Shown here piece by piece: positions 52,084-60,702 of a stretch of DNA of 64,000 nt. Position numbers and translations under genes: made by a program. Origin of the DNA: JAODBJ01 sp963782465. GTDB lineage: Bacteria; Actinomycetota; Acidimicrobiia; IMCC26256; PALSA-610. How positions within the stretch are numbered: position 1 is the first letter of the stretch; the number at the start of each line of letters is the position of its first letter. Location of the stretch: NCBI GenBank assembly GCA_963782465.1, contig CAWAJR010000007.1, forward strand, positions 186,001 through 250,000, in the 5' to 3' direction. A model generated the notes under the pieces. That model made no database searches. It was not told the DNA's origin and saw only the letters and a program-made list of their open reading frames with translations.

Positions 52084-55000
52084 ATGCCGAGTGGATATCG
52101 CGTCGAAATTCGCGAACCCGGAGGCGTGCCGCGACAGATCGATGTCGACGCGGCGGTCGAGTTCGGCCGCGACGGCGACCTCGTGCTGCTCGACGATCCG
52201 AAGGTGTCGCGGCGCCATTTGCGGCTGGAACCGGCCGCCAACGGTCTCGTCGTGAACGACCTCGGCAGCTCGAACGGAACGTTCGTCGACGGGTCGCGCA
52301 TCTCGCGCGCGACGGCGGTAGGCGTCGGAGCGACCATCAGGATCGGCGGTACCGATTTGGTGGTCGTTGCCGAGCAGGCACCCGCCGCGGGCGCGATGCC
52401 GGTGCGACCGGCCCTCGATGAGCTCGACGCGATCGACGCAGGTGTCGCGATCATCCGCTACCGGCCCAACACGAGTGGTGCGGCTGCCGCGACATGGGTC
52501 GCGGCCGCCGCGCGCAAGGCGCGCAAGCGGCTGGCCGGTTTCGGTTCGGAACCATGGGGCGTGAAACCGCAGCTCTGTCTGGTCGATCCGTTCCCGGACC
52601 CCGATCGGCCGGGCACGATCATGGCGAGCGGCACGATCGTGGATGCCGAGCGCCGCGAGATCTGGATGGTGGTCACGCCCGAATCGCCCCCCGAGTCACC
52701 GGAGCGCGCCCTCGCACTCCTGTTCGGCGGCGCGTTGCCCGCGGCCGGCGACCTGGGCGCGTTGCTCGAGGGGTACGGGCTCTACCTCGCCGGCACGCCC
52801 GACCCCGACCCGCAACTGCGGGAGCTCGACGCGCTCCCGAGCCTCGGCGACGCCGACGGCGAGCTGGCGAGCACGATGGCGCTCTCGTTCGTCCGGTACC
52901 TGATCGATCGGGGTGGGCTCGAGACGTTCCGGCGGCTGCTCGCCGAGAGTGCGCCGCAGCGGGCCGACGTCACCGCCCAGGACCTCTACGGCGAAGCGGT
53001 GGCCGCGCTGGAGGAATCGTGGCGCCAGAAGCTGTACGCCGGAGCTCCCGACGTGAGGCTCGGCCAGTTCGTGCGGCTCAATCTGCGTTACCTCCGGCCG
53101 CACGTACGGCGCGAGGCCGAGATGTTCGTGTACATGCTGCTGGGTCTCGTGTTCACCACGATCTTCCCGTTCGCGGTGCGCCGGTTGTTCGACCATGCCA
53201 TCCCGAGCGGGCATTTCAGCAGCGTGCTCACCATCCTCGCCGTCCTCGCGGTCGCGTTCGTCGTGTCGCTCCTCGCGGGGTTACGGCGCGCGTACCTCGC
53301 CGCCTACGTGAGCGGCTCGGTCGTGCAGCAGTTGCGGGCGGAGATGTTCGACCGGTTGCAGGTGCTGCACGCGGGCTGGTTCGACGAACGGCAAGAGGGC
53401 GACGTCATGTCGCGCATGTTCTCCGACGTCTACATGCTCGAAGCGGGTTTGTCGCAGACGATGCGCGAGGGTGCGTTCCAGGTGCTGTCGCTCATCGTCG
53501 CGTCGGCGATCCTGCTCACGCTCAACCCGTTGCTCGGTGTGATCGTCCTCGCCGGCGCGCCGATCATCGCGCTCGTCTACCGGGCGATGGCGAAAGGCGC
53601 GCAGAAGCGGAGCATCGCGGTGCAGGAACAGACGGGCAGCCTCTACGGGGTTGCATCCGAGAACTACGGCGCGCGTTCGGTCGTGCGGGCGTTCTCGCTC
53701 GAAGCGCGTGAGCGCGCCCGGTTCGGGCGGGCGGCGAAGCGCCTGTTCGACGCCGAGGTCCGCCTGCAGCTGTTCGGCGGTCTCTTCGGGCTTTCCGTGA
53801 ACATGATCGTGACCGTGTTGCGTATCGTCGTGCTCGGTTTGGGTTCGTGGTTGATCCTGCACGGGCATCTCACCGTGGGCGGCCTCGTCGCGTTCATGAG
53901 CCTCATGGGCGAAGTGCTCAGCCCGGTCACCTCGCTCACCGGGTTGGGGCAGCAGATCCAGCAGGCGACGGGTGCGCTCGTCCGGGTCAACGAAGTGCTC
54001 GGCGCGGAGCCCGACATCGCCGACGCGCCGAGCGCGATCGTCGCGCCGCCGCTGCAACGGGAGCTCAACCTGGACCACGTCGGGTTCGCCTACACGCCGG
54101 AACGGCCGACGCTCGACGACGTCTGCGTGACGATCCCGGCCGGCGGTCGGGTCGTGTTCGTCGGCCCGACGGGTGCCGGCAAGTCGTCGGTGCTGCAGCT
54201 GATCATGCGCTTCTACGACCCGGCCGAAGGTTCGATCTCGTTCGACGGCACCGATCTGCGCGACGTGACGGTCGCGTCGTGGCGGGGCCAACTCGGCGTC
54301 GTGTTCCAGGACACCTTCTTGTTCGACACCACGATCCGCGAGAACATCGAGATCGCGCGGCCGGGCGCGACCGCGGCCGACGTCGAAGCCGCCGCCCGCG
54401 CGGCCGAACTCCACGAGTTCATCGCCGAACTCCCACGCGGCTACGACACGCTCGTCGGCGAGCGTGGCGGCCGGTTATCGGGTGGGCAACGCCAGCGCCT
54501 CGCCATCGCCCGGGCCCTGCTGCGCGACCCGAAGGTGCTGCTCCTCGACGAAGCAACCTCGGCACTCGACCCGCGCACCGAGCGGCTCATCGCGAACACG
54601 CTCGAGAAGGTCGGCACCGGCCGAACGACGATCGCGGTCACGCACCGCCTGACGTCGATCGTCGACTTCGACCGCATCTTCGTCGTGGTCGCGGGGCGCA
54701 TCGTCGAGCAGGGCACGCACGACGAACTCGTGCAGGCCGGTGGCACCTACGCGCAACTCTGGGACGAACAGATGGGAGGTCACGTCACGCCGGTCCCGTT
54801 CGATGCGGTCGGAGCGCTGTCGCGCCTCCCGATCTTCGCCGGGCTCGACGCCGGCGCGCTCGGCGTCGTGGCGGAACGCTTGCGGGCCGACGAGCTCGCG
54901 CCGGGCACACGCGTCCCCGAAGACGGCCACCGTCTCCTGATCCTGCGCCGCGGGCGTGCCCGGGTCCTGCTGCCCGGTCTCGACGGGCGCCTCGCGCCCG

Positions 55001-55338
55001 CGACCGAACTGGGCCCCGGCGACGCGTTCGGTGTCAGCGCGGTGCTCGGCCAGGAATCCGGTGCGTGCCTCGAAGCGATCGAGACACTTTCGACCCTCGT
55101 CCTCGACGAGGACGCGATCGGCGCCATGGCGGCCGCGTACCCGAGCGTCGGTAGCGCGCTCGACGGCAGCCGCGGTCCGGCCGCCGCACCGGCCGGCGGA
55201 CGGCGGCTCAGCCGCATGACGATCGCGCCTCGAGCGCGCCCGCAGCCCGACGCGGAGGCCGCCACCAGGTCGAGTCTGCGGGTGTCGGCCGACGAGGTCC
55301 GGCGCGCGTCGGGCACCTTCGGAGCCTTGCAACCGTGA
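52084..55338 (+). CDS. FHA / MA-metallopeptidase-like / ABC exporter / cNMP-binding-like fusion
   Basis: A 1084-residue fusion. FHA domain about 1-100 (FGRDGDLVLLDDPKVSRRHL, LGSSNGTFVDG with the pThr-binding Arg/Ser/Asn). A region (about 105-325) resembles a gluzincin (peptidase MA) but lacks HExxH: where it should be, the sequence is RALALLFGG, followed by LEGYGLYLAG and MALSFVRYLIDRGG. Six-helix ABC exporter about 345-640. ATPase with Walker A GPTGAGKSS (694-702), signature LSGGQRQRLAIARALL (798), Walker B VLLLDEATSALD. C-terminal cNMP-binding-like fold from about 910 (LPIFAGLDAGALG ... GPGDAFGVSAVLG). No C39 protease. It would export the peptide under phospho-control. Confidence 0.88.
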   Translation: MPSGYRVEIREPGGVPRQIDVDAAVEFGRDGDLVLLDDPKVSRRHLRLEPAANGLVVNDLGSSNGTFVDGSRISRATAVGVGATIRIGGTDLVVVAEQAPAAGAMPVRPALDELDAIDAGVAIIRYRPNTSGAAAATWVAAAARKARKRLAGFGSEPWGVKPQLCLVDPFPDPDRPGTIMASGTIVDAERREIWMVVTPESPPESPERALALLFGGALPAAGDLGALLEGYGLYLAGTPDPDPQLRELDALPSLGDADGELASTMALSFVRYLIDRGGLETFRRLLAESAPQRADVTAQDLYGEAVAALEESWRQKLYAGAPDVRLGQFVRLNLRYLRPHVRREAEMFVYMLLGLVFTTIFPFAVRRLFDHAIPSGHFSSVLTILAVLAVAFVVSLLAGLRRAYLAAYVSGSVVQQLRAEMFDRLQVLHAGWFDERQEGDVMSRMFSDVYMLEAGLSQTMREGAFQVLSLIVASAILLTLNPLLGVIVLAGAPIIALVYRAMAKGAQKRSIAVQEQTGSLYGVASENYGARSVVRAFSLEARERARFGRAAKRLFDAEVRLQLFGGLFGLSVNMIVTVLRIVVLGLGSWLILHGHLTVGGLVAFMSLMGEVLSPVTSLTGLGQQIQQATGALVRVNEVLGAEPDIADAPSAIVAPPLQRELNLDHVGFAYTPERPTLDDVCVTIPAGGRVVFVGPTGAGKSSVLQLIMRFYDPAEGSISFDGTDLRDVTVASWRGQLGVVFQDTFLFDTTIRENIEIARPGATAADVEAAARAAELHEFIAELPRGYDTLVGERGGRLSGGQRQRLAIARALLRDPKVLLLDEATSALDPRTERLIANTLEKVGTGRTTIAVTHRLTSIVDFDRIFVVVAGRIVEQGTHDELVQAGGTYAQLWDEQMGGHVTPVPFDAVGALSRLPIFAGLDAGALGVVAERLRADELAPGTRVPEDGHRLLILRRGRARVLLPGLDGRLAPATELGPGDAFGVSAVLGQESGACLEAIETLSTLVLDEDAIGAMAAAYPSVGSALDGSRGPAAAPAGGRRLSRMTIAPRARPQPDAEAATRSSLRVSADEVRRASGTFGALQP

Positions 55339-55925
55339 CGGGGGAAGCGAATCCCCCCGATAGCGTTCGCCCCGTGCCCGACTCGTACAGCCTGATCCTG
55401 CAGAGCGTGTTGCGCGCGGCGATCGACGCCACCGGCGCGACGCAGGGTTGGCTCCTCGCGATCGCCGGCGACGAACTCGTCGTGCGCGCCGCGGTCGGTA
55501 CCGACACGAACCTCGTCGGCGAGCGGGTGCCGCTGCATTCGGGCTTCGCCGGCTACGTCGCGTCGTCCGGGCAGCCCCTCGCAATGAGCCCCCGGCGCGA
55601 CGACGAGCGGGGGGCCGAAGGTGTCGCGGCGCTGGTCGGGACGCGACCGCAAAGTGTGCTCGCCGTGCCGTGTGGCGACACCGTCGACGGTGTCGTCGAA
55701 CTCGTCGAGAAGCACGGTGGTGGGCCGTTCACGTTCGACGACGTCGAACTCGCGACCTTGCTCGCGGGAATCGCCGGCGCCGCGCTCCAGTCGGACGGCG
55801 AGGAGCGCACCGAAGTGCCGTCACCGCACGAGCTCGGCGACGATCTGGCGCGTATGGCCGCGGCCGATCCCGAGCGATACGCGTCGATCGCGACGTTTCT
55901 CGCCGGCGTACTCCGCGATGGTTGA
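55335..55925 (+). CDS. GAF-domain protein
   Basis: A 196-residue protein with a single GAF domain (about 20-155): LQSVLRAAIDATGATQGWLLAIAGDELVVRAAVG ... LVGERVPLHSGFAGYVASSGQPLAM ... TFDDVELATLLAGIAGAAL. A helical C-terminal tail follows. The domain binds small ligands or serves as an input module; the ligand is not predictable. The GTG at 55335 overlaps the exporter stop, and the end overlaps the protease start by 8 bases, so it belongs to the coupled operon. It is likely a sensor for export or protease control. Confidence 0.85.
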   Translation: MTGEANPPDSVRPVPDSYSLILQSVLRAAIDATGATQGWLLAIAGDELVVRAAVGTDTNLVGERVPLHSGFAGYVASSGQPLAMSPRRDDERGAEGVAALVGTRPQSVLAVPCGDTVDGVVELVEKHGGGPFTFDDVELATLLAGIAGAALQSDGEERTEVPSPHELGDDLARMAAADPERYASIATFLAGVLRDG

Positions 55926-56829
55926 CGAGCCGGAAGCACACCCGGCGTTCACGCGCGAGTCGCAGGTGCTGCGGCTCCCGAGCCGCGTGTCGCTCGACGA
56001 CCTGTCGCCGGAATGGGCGTGGGGCGGGGCGACAGGTGCCGGCATGCGGGTGGCGGTCGTCGACAGTGGCATCGACGCCGATCATCCTGCGCTCGGTGGT
56101 TGCGTCGACGTCGACCATGGCGTTCTGATCCGCGAGCACGACGGCGAGACCGAAGACGTCGTCGGCCCGCACGGTGATTCGTTCGGTCACGGCACCGCGT
56201 GTGCGGGGATCATCCACGCGCTCGCACCGGCGGCACGGATCACGAGCGTCAAGGTGCTGGGCGCCGGCCTCTCGGGTCGAGCGGTCGTCTTCCTGCGCGG
56301 CCTCGCGTGGGCGATCGAGCAACGGTTCGACGTGATCAACCTCTCGTTGGGCACCAGCCGGCGCGATTGGGCGCTGCCCTTCTACGAACTGTGCGACGAG
56401 GCGTACTTCCAGAACTGTTTCGTCGTCACCGCCGCCAACAACGTCACCCGCCCGAGCTTCCCGTCGTTGTACGCAGCCGTCGCGAGCGTGGCCTGCAATC
56501 TCGCCACCGACCCGTTGCGGTTCCACTACAACCCCGATCCTCCGACCGAGTTCCTCGCGCGGGGGATCGATGTCGAGTTGCCGTGGCTCGATGGTGGGTG
56601 GACGGTCGGTACCGGTAACTCGTACGCGGCGCCGCACATCGCCGGCATCGCAACCCTCGTCCGTTCGAAGCACCCGGAACTGCGACCGTTCCAGGTGAAG
56701 ACGGTCTTGTCGGCCACCGCTGCGAACTCGCGCGAAGCCCCCGAGGTCGCAGGACGTCTCACCCGCGCGACGCGCGCGCTCACCGCCTCGTCACGCGCTT
56801 CGGCTGCGCTCCGGGGGCTCACCCGATGA
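55918..56829 (+). CDS. Subtilisin-like (S8) serine protease, likely leader peptidase
   Basis: A 303-residue S8 protease without signal peptide or propeptide. The catalytic triad is Asp49 (RVAVVDSGIDADHP), His91 (SFGHGTACAGII) and Ser235 (GTGNSYAAPHIAGI). The oxyanion Asn is in VTAANNV. Because it is cytoplasmic and the ABC exporter has no C39 domain, it is a good candidate to remove precursor leaders. The site may be at the GH that ends each leader (inference). It overlaps its neighbours at both ends (8 and 4 bases). Confidence 0.9.
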   Translation: MVDEPEAHPAFTRESQVLRLPSRVSLDDLSPEWAWGGATGAGMRVAVVDSGIDADHPALGGCVDVDHGVLIREHDGETEDVVGPHGDSFGHGTACAGIIHALAPAARITSVKVLGAGLSGRAVVFLRGLAWAIEQRFDVINLSLGTSRRDWALPFYELCDEAYFQNCFVVTAANNVTRPSFPSLYAAVASVACNLATDPLRFHYNPDPPTEFLARGIDVELPWLDGGWTVGTGNSYAAPHIAGIATLVRSKHPELRPFQVKTVLSATAANSREAPEVAGRLTRATRALTASSRASAALRGLTR

Positions 56830-58235
56830 CGCTCGACCGCGAGCAGGTCGCACGCGCGCTGCCGGGGTACGACGTCGGCGACGAGATCGGCCGGGGTGGT
56901 TGGGGCGTCGTGCTCCGAGCCGAACACCGCCAGCTCGGGCGACCGGTCGCGGTGAAGGAGTTGCCTCGCGCCTTCGCCGCCGACCCCGGCGTCCGGCAGC
57001 GGTTCGTCAGCGAGGCGCGATTGCTCGCGACGCTCGACCACCCGCACATCGTCCCGATCTACGACTATGTCGAGGAAGACGGCCTGTGCCTTCTCGTTAT
57101 GGAACTCTTGCCCGGCGGCACACTCTGGGACCGGTTCACCACCGAAGGTGTGCCACCGGAGAGCGCGTGCAGCATCGTCATCGCGGCGTGCAGCGCGTTG
57201 CACTACGCGCATGGCAAAGGCATTCTCCACCGCGACATCAAACCGGAGAACCTCTTGTTCGCCGCGTCCGGGACACTGAAGGTCTCCGACTTCGGTATTG
57301 CCAAGGTCGTCGGGGGCGCGGCGTCGATGGCGACGCGCACCGGTGAGGTGCTGGGCACCCCCGCGTACATGGCGCCCGAACAGGCGCAAGGCGCGGAGCT
57401 CACGCCCGCGACCGACGTGTACGCGCTCGGCACGGTGCTCTACGAGCTGCTCAGCGGCCGGCTCCCGTTCGTCGACGACGGGAACGCCATCGGGTTGCTG
57501 TACCGGCACGTACACGAGCCGCCCGCCCCGCTCGCCGTCGCCGCGCCGGGCCTGGCGCCGGAACTCGCCGAGACCACGATGCGCGCGTTGGCGGCCGACC
57601 CCGCCGATCGGTACGAGACGGCCGAAGACTTCGGCGTCGCCCTCGCCGACGCGGCAGCCAGCGCGCTCGGTACGGGGTGGTTGGCGAAAAGTGGGATCGC
57701 AGTCATGGCCACGGGGCGGATCGGTGCCCGCATCTCCGGCCCGCACGAAATCGCCGGCACCGAGCCACCGTCGCCGCGTACCGCTTCGGGCGGTCCCGCG
57801 GCGACCGTCGTCGAACAGGTCGGCGACATCGCGCCCCGACCGGCCGCGGCAGGTCGCGGCACCGAGCTGACGTCGATGGTCCCCGGCGAGTTGGTGCCCG
57901 TGCAAGACGTCGTCGCCGAGGCAGGCGGCACGGGTGCGTTCGCCGACACCTTGCCGCGGGAACCGACACCCGAACGCGCGCCGCAATCGGTGGAGGCCGC
58001 GCCGCCGCCTTCTGCCGGCGAGCCGGCCGGCCCAAACGGTCACGAGTACGGATCGGGATCGTCGCCGTGGTCGTCGTGGCCGGGCTCGTCGCGGGTGGCA
58101 TCGCGTTGTTCGGCGGTGGCCCTTCCGGTCGCGGCGGGCGGAAGGCGCCGAAGGTCGTCGCGACCATCTCGCTGCTCCCGCACCCCAGCCACCTTGCGTT
58201 CGCGTTCGACGGCGTGTTCGCCACCGAAACCGTGA
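56826..58235 (+). CDS. Ser/Thr protein kinase, N-terminal part of a frameshifted gene
   Basis: The kinase domain (about 14-275) has GRGGWG loop (22-27), VAVKE Lys44, HRDIKPEN (135-142), DFG (155-157) and APEQA, all catalytic residues of a Hanks-type kinase. A Pro/Ala-rich juxtamembrane linker of about 150 residues follows. At 58020-58037 the sense frame changes: one base is missing around CCCAAACGG. The last 70 or so residues as read are out of register. The real continuation is the next entry. The ATG at 56826 overlaps the protease stop (ATGA). Confidence 0.88.
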   Translation: MTLDREQVARALPGYDVGDEIGRGGWGVVLRAEHRQLGRPVAVKELPRAFAADPGVRQRFVSEARLLATLDHPHIVPIYDYVEEDGLCLLVMELLPGGTLWDRFTTEGVPPESACSIVIAACSALHYAHGKGILHRDIKPENLLFAASGTLKVSDFGIAKVVGGAASMATRTGEVLGTPAYMAPEQAQGAELTPATDVYALGTVLYELLSGRLPFVDDGNAIGLLYRHVHEPPAPLAVAAPGLAPELAETTMRALAADPADRYETAEDFGVALADAAASALGTGWLAKSGIAVMATGRIGARISGPHEIAGTEPPSPRTASGGPAATVVEQVGDIAPRPAAAGRGTELTSMVPGELVPVQDVVAEAGGTGAFADTLPREPTPERAPQSVEAAPPPSAGEPAGPNGHEYGSGSSPWSSWPGSSRVASRCSAVALPVAAGGRRRRSSRPSRCSRTPATLRSRSTACSPPKP

Positions 58236-58999
58236 GCAAGGCCCTCGGCCGCATCGACCCGACTTCGAATCGCGTCACCCAGCTCGCGACGTTGCCGGGC
58301 ACCCCGCACACGTTGGCCGCGACGGCCGATGCGGTGTGGGTCAGCAGCTCCGACACCGACACGATGTGGCGGGTGCAACCGGGCGTCGACGCCGCCCATA
58401 CGCGCGTCACACCGGTCGCGCTCGGCGCGCGGGTCGACGAGATCGCCGCGGGCGACGGGTCGATATGGGCCACGGTGCCATCGAAGTCGCGGCTGCTTCG
58501 CTTCGACCCGGCAACGAACCGGGTCGTCGCGACCATCTCGACCGCCGCGAGCCCCGACTCGATCGCCGTCGACGCCGGCGCCATCTGGGTCGCGCACACG
58601 TCGGCGGCCGGCGCGGTGGAGCGCATCGACCCGGCACGCAACAAGGTCGTCGCGACCATCCCCGTTCCCGGTCCGGCCGACCAGATCGCGAGCGGGGCCG
58701 GCGCGCTCTGGACTGCGAATCGCGACGGCACGGTGTCGCGGATCGACCCGACCACGAACGCGGTCACGGCAACGATCAAGATCGACGGCCAACCGAAGTC
58801 GGTGTTGGTGGCGGCCGGTGCGGTTTGGGTGAGCGTCACCTCAGGAGACCAGGTCGCGCGGATCGATCCCGCAACCAACGAGGTGACGGGCACGGTCACG
58901 GTGGGGATGCACCCCGAGCACGGCGCGAGCGGTGCCGGCAGCATCTGGATCGTGAACAACTCCGGCGACACCGTGTCGCGGATCGATCCCGGGTCGTGA
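58031..58999 (+). pseudogene. Membrane anchor and propeller sensor of the kinase, out of frame
   Basis: In the frame starting at 58031: PKRSRVRIGIVAVVVVAGLV (basic stop-transfer then membrane helix), then a beta-propeller of YVTN/NHL type with at least six repeats of the form RIDPxTNxVxATI ... SGAGALWTAN, each about 42 residues. It is the extracytoplasmic sensor expected after the kinase linker. Joined to the kinase by adding one base, the protein has about 724 residues: kinase, helix, propeller. As it stands the sensor has no start of its own. Confidence 0.75.
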
Positions 59000-59045
59000 C
59001 CTGATCAGGATCCGTTGGCGTCGGGCGCGCGTCTCGTTCGGCAGC

Positions 59046-59071
59046 GGGGCACACCTTCTCAGGTGTGGCCC
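59046..59071 (+). terminator. Small hairpin after the kinase gene
   Basis: CACACCT (59050-59056), loop TCTC, AGGTGTG (59061-59067), with extra imperfect pairing outside. It lies 50 bases after the kinase/propeller stop. There is no T-tract. It is a plausible end of the RiPP export operon. Confidence 0.4.
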
Positions 59072-59148
59072 ACGAGGTGTCGATCCAATCTGTGGTCGTC
59101 GGCCAAGGGGACCGATGACGGCCGGCACGGAATGGAGAACGCAGCGTC

Positions 59149-59658
59149 GTGTTGAAGTGCCCTGACTGCGATGCTCCGATCCAGACACTCGACCTCCCCT
59201 GTCCCGTCTGCGTGGAGCGTGCCGCTCGCGGCAACGACCTCGAGCACGCGTTCTCCAAGACGTTCGAGATCCGCACGGCATACCGCTATCACCCCGACGA
59301 GCTCGTCCAGAACGTGAACCGCTTCCTGTGGGATGAGCGCGGCCTACGACGGCTCGGCGCGCACGTGCATCTCGACCGGCAAGGCCTCGTGGGCGGCATC
59401 ACGCTGCACTGTGTCTCGGGACCGGAACCGTCGCCGTCCGCGGTCCAGTTCGCGCGCGTTCGGCTGGTGGATGGTTCCCTCGTGACGCGGCGGCGCAAGG
59501 ATCTCGGCGAGGCGCTCAACGGCTGGTCCGACGAGAACCCCGCCGCCCGTCGCCTGAACAACTGGGTGATCACGATGAACGGCAGACCGGTCGAGACCTG
59601 GATCATGTACGCGACCCACGGGACGAACCCTTCTAAATCGGGGGTCGCGCTGTTCTGA
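59149..59658 (+). CDS. Zinc-ribbon-containing protein of unknown function
   Basis: A 169-residue protein starting VLKCPDCDAPIQTLDLPCPVC, a C-x2-C ... C-x2-C zinc ribbon at residues 4-21. The remainder is mixed, with HPDELVQNVNRFLWDERGLR, then HVHLDRQGLVGGITLHCV and RRRKDLGEALNGWSDENPAA. No family is recognised. GTG at 59149 begins the frame. It stands alone. Confidence 0.7.
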   Translation: MLKCPDCDAPIQTLDLPCPVCVERAARGNDLEHAFSKTFEIRTAYRYHPDELVQNVNRFLWDERGLRRLGAHVHLDRQGLVGGITLHCVSGPEPSPSAVQFARVRLVDGSLVTRRRKDLGEALNGWSDENPAARRLNNWVITMNGRPVETWIMYATHGTNPSKSGVALF

Positions 59659-59852
59659 GCTGTACGGATCGACGCGGCCACGTCGACGGTTCAGGTCGTC
59701 AAGGACGTGCAGGCGCAACGATTCGAGGTTCAAACCCGTGACGGCGGCGGGAACCTCCGGTACTGTCCTGTGCGATCGCACGCTGTGCGTTCGGACGCGG
59801 CCCGGTCGAGCGGGCACGTGGCTCCTTGTCGTACTCGACCTCAGGAGCCACC

Positions 59853-60620
59853 GTGGGAATTGGTGCGGGCACTTCAACCATCGCGACCTCGTCCATAGAG
59901 GACCCGCAGAGCATCGCGAGGCTTACGGGCATCCTCTTCCTCGTCACGTACGTCACATCGATCCCGGCGCTGCTTCTCTACCATCCGGTTCTTCACGACG
60001 CCGGGTACATCGTCGGCTCCGGCGCCGACGGCCGTGTCTCTCTCGGTGCCGTTTTGGAACTGTTCCTCATCGTCGCGAACATCGGTACGGCGGTCGTGCT
60101 GTACCCGGTGCTCCGGCGGCAGAGCAAGGTCCTCGCCCTCGGCTTTGTCACGGCTCGGATCGTCGAATCCGCGTTCATCGCGCTCGGGATCGTCAGCCTG
60201 CTCGCGGTCGTCACGTTGCGGCGGTCCGCGACGCACACGGACGCGGGGCTCGTCTCGATCGGCCAGGCCCTCGTCGCGATCCACAACTGGACTTTCGTGC
60301 TCGGGCCGGGCTTCGTCGTCGGCATCGGAAACGGCCTGATCCTGGGTTACCTGATGTACCGGTCCGGTCTCGTGCCCCGGCGCATGGCGATGCTCGGGCT
60401 CGTCGGCGGCCCACTGATCTGCGTCTCGGGGATTGCCGTGGTGCTGAACGTCATCGGACGAGGGTCGACCGGCCAGGCCATCGCGACAATCCCGGAATTC
60501 TTCTGGGAGTTGTCGCTCGGCATCTATCTCACGGTCAAGGGATTCAAGCCCGCGCCCATCATCGCAACCGGCGCGACGAGCGGCGACCGTCCGCCGGCAA
60601 CTGCGGCAGCCAGCTCGTGA
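59853..60620 (+). CDS. DUF4386-type membrane protein
   Basis: A 255-residue protein with six hydrophobic helices. IARLTGILFLVTYVTSIPALLLYHPVL is the typical DUF4386 start (A-R-x-x-G-x-L-x-x-x-T), and HNWTFVLGPGFVVGIGNGLILGYLMYRSGLVPRRMA is its conserved core. Members are uncharacterised membrane proteins. AGGAG at 59843-59847 supports GTG 59853; a TTG at 59826 is a weaker choice. Confidence 0.85.
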   Translation: MGIGAGTSTIATSSIEDPQSIARLTGILFLVTYVTSIPALLLYHPVLHDAGYIVGSGADGRVSLGAVLELFLIVANIGTAVVLYPVLRRQSKVLALGFVTARIVESAFIALGIVSLLAVVTLRRSATHTDAGLVSIGQALVAIHNWTFVLGPGFVVGIGNGLILGYLMYRSGLVPRRMAMLGLVGGPLICVSGIAVVLNVIGRGSTGQAIATIPEFFWELSLGIYLTVKGFKPAPIIATGATSGDRPPATAAASS

Positions 60621-60702
60621 TCGACTCGATCGCTTCGCCGGCGCCGACGAACGCGCTGAGCTGAACGGCCCGAGCCACTCCCTCTACGCAACCCCGGGTT
60701 GT

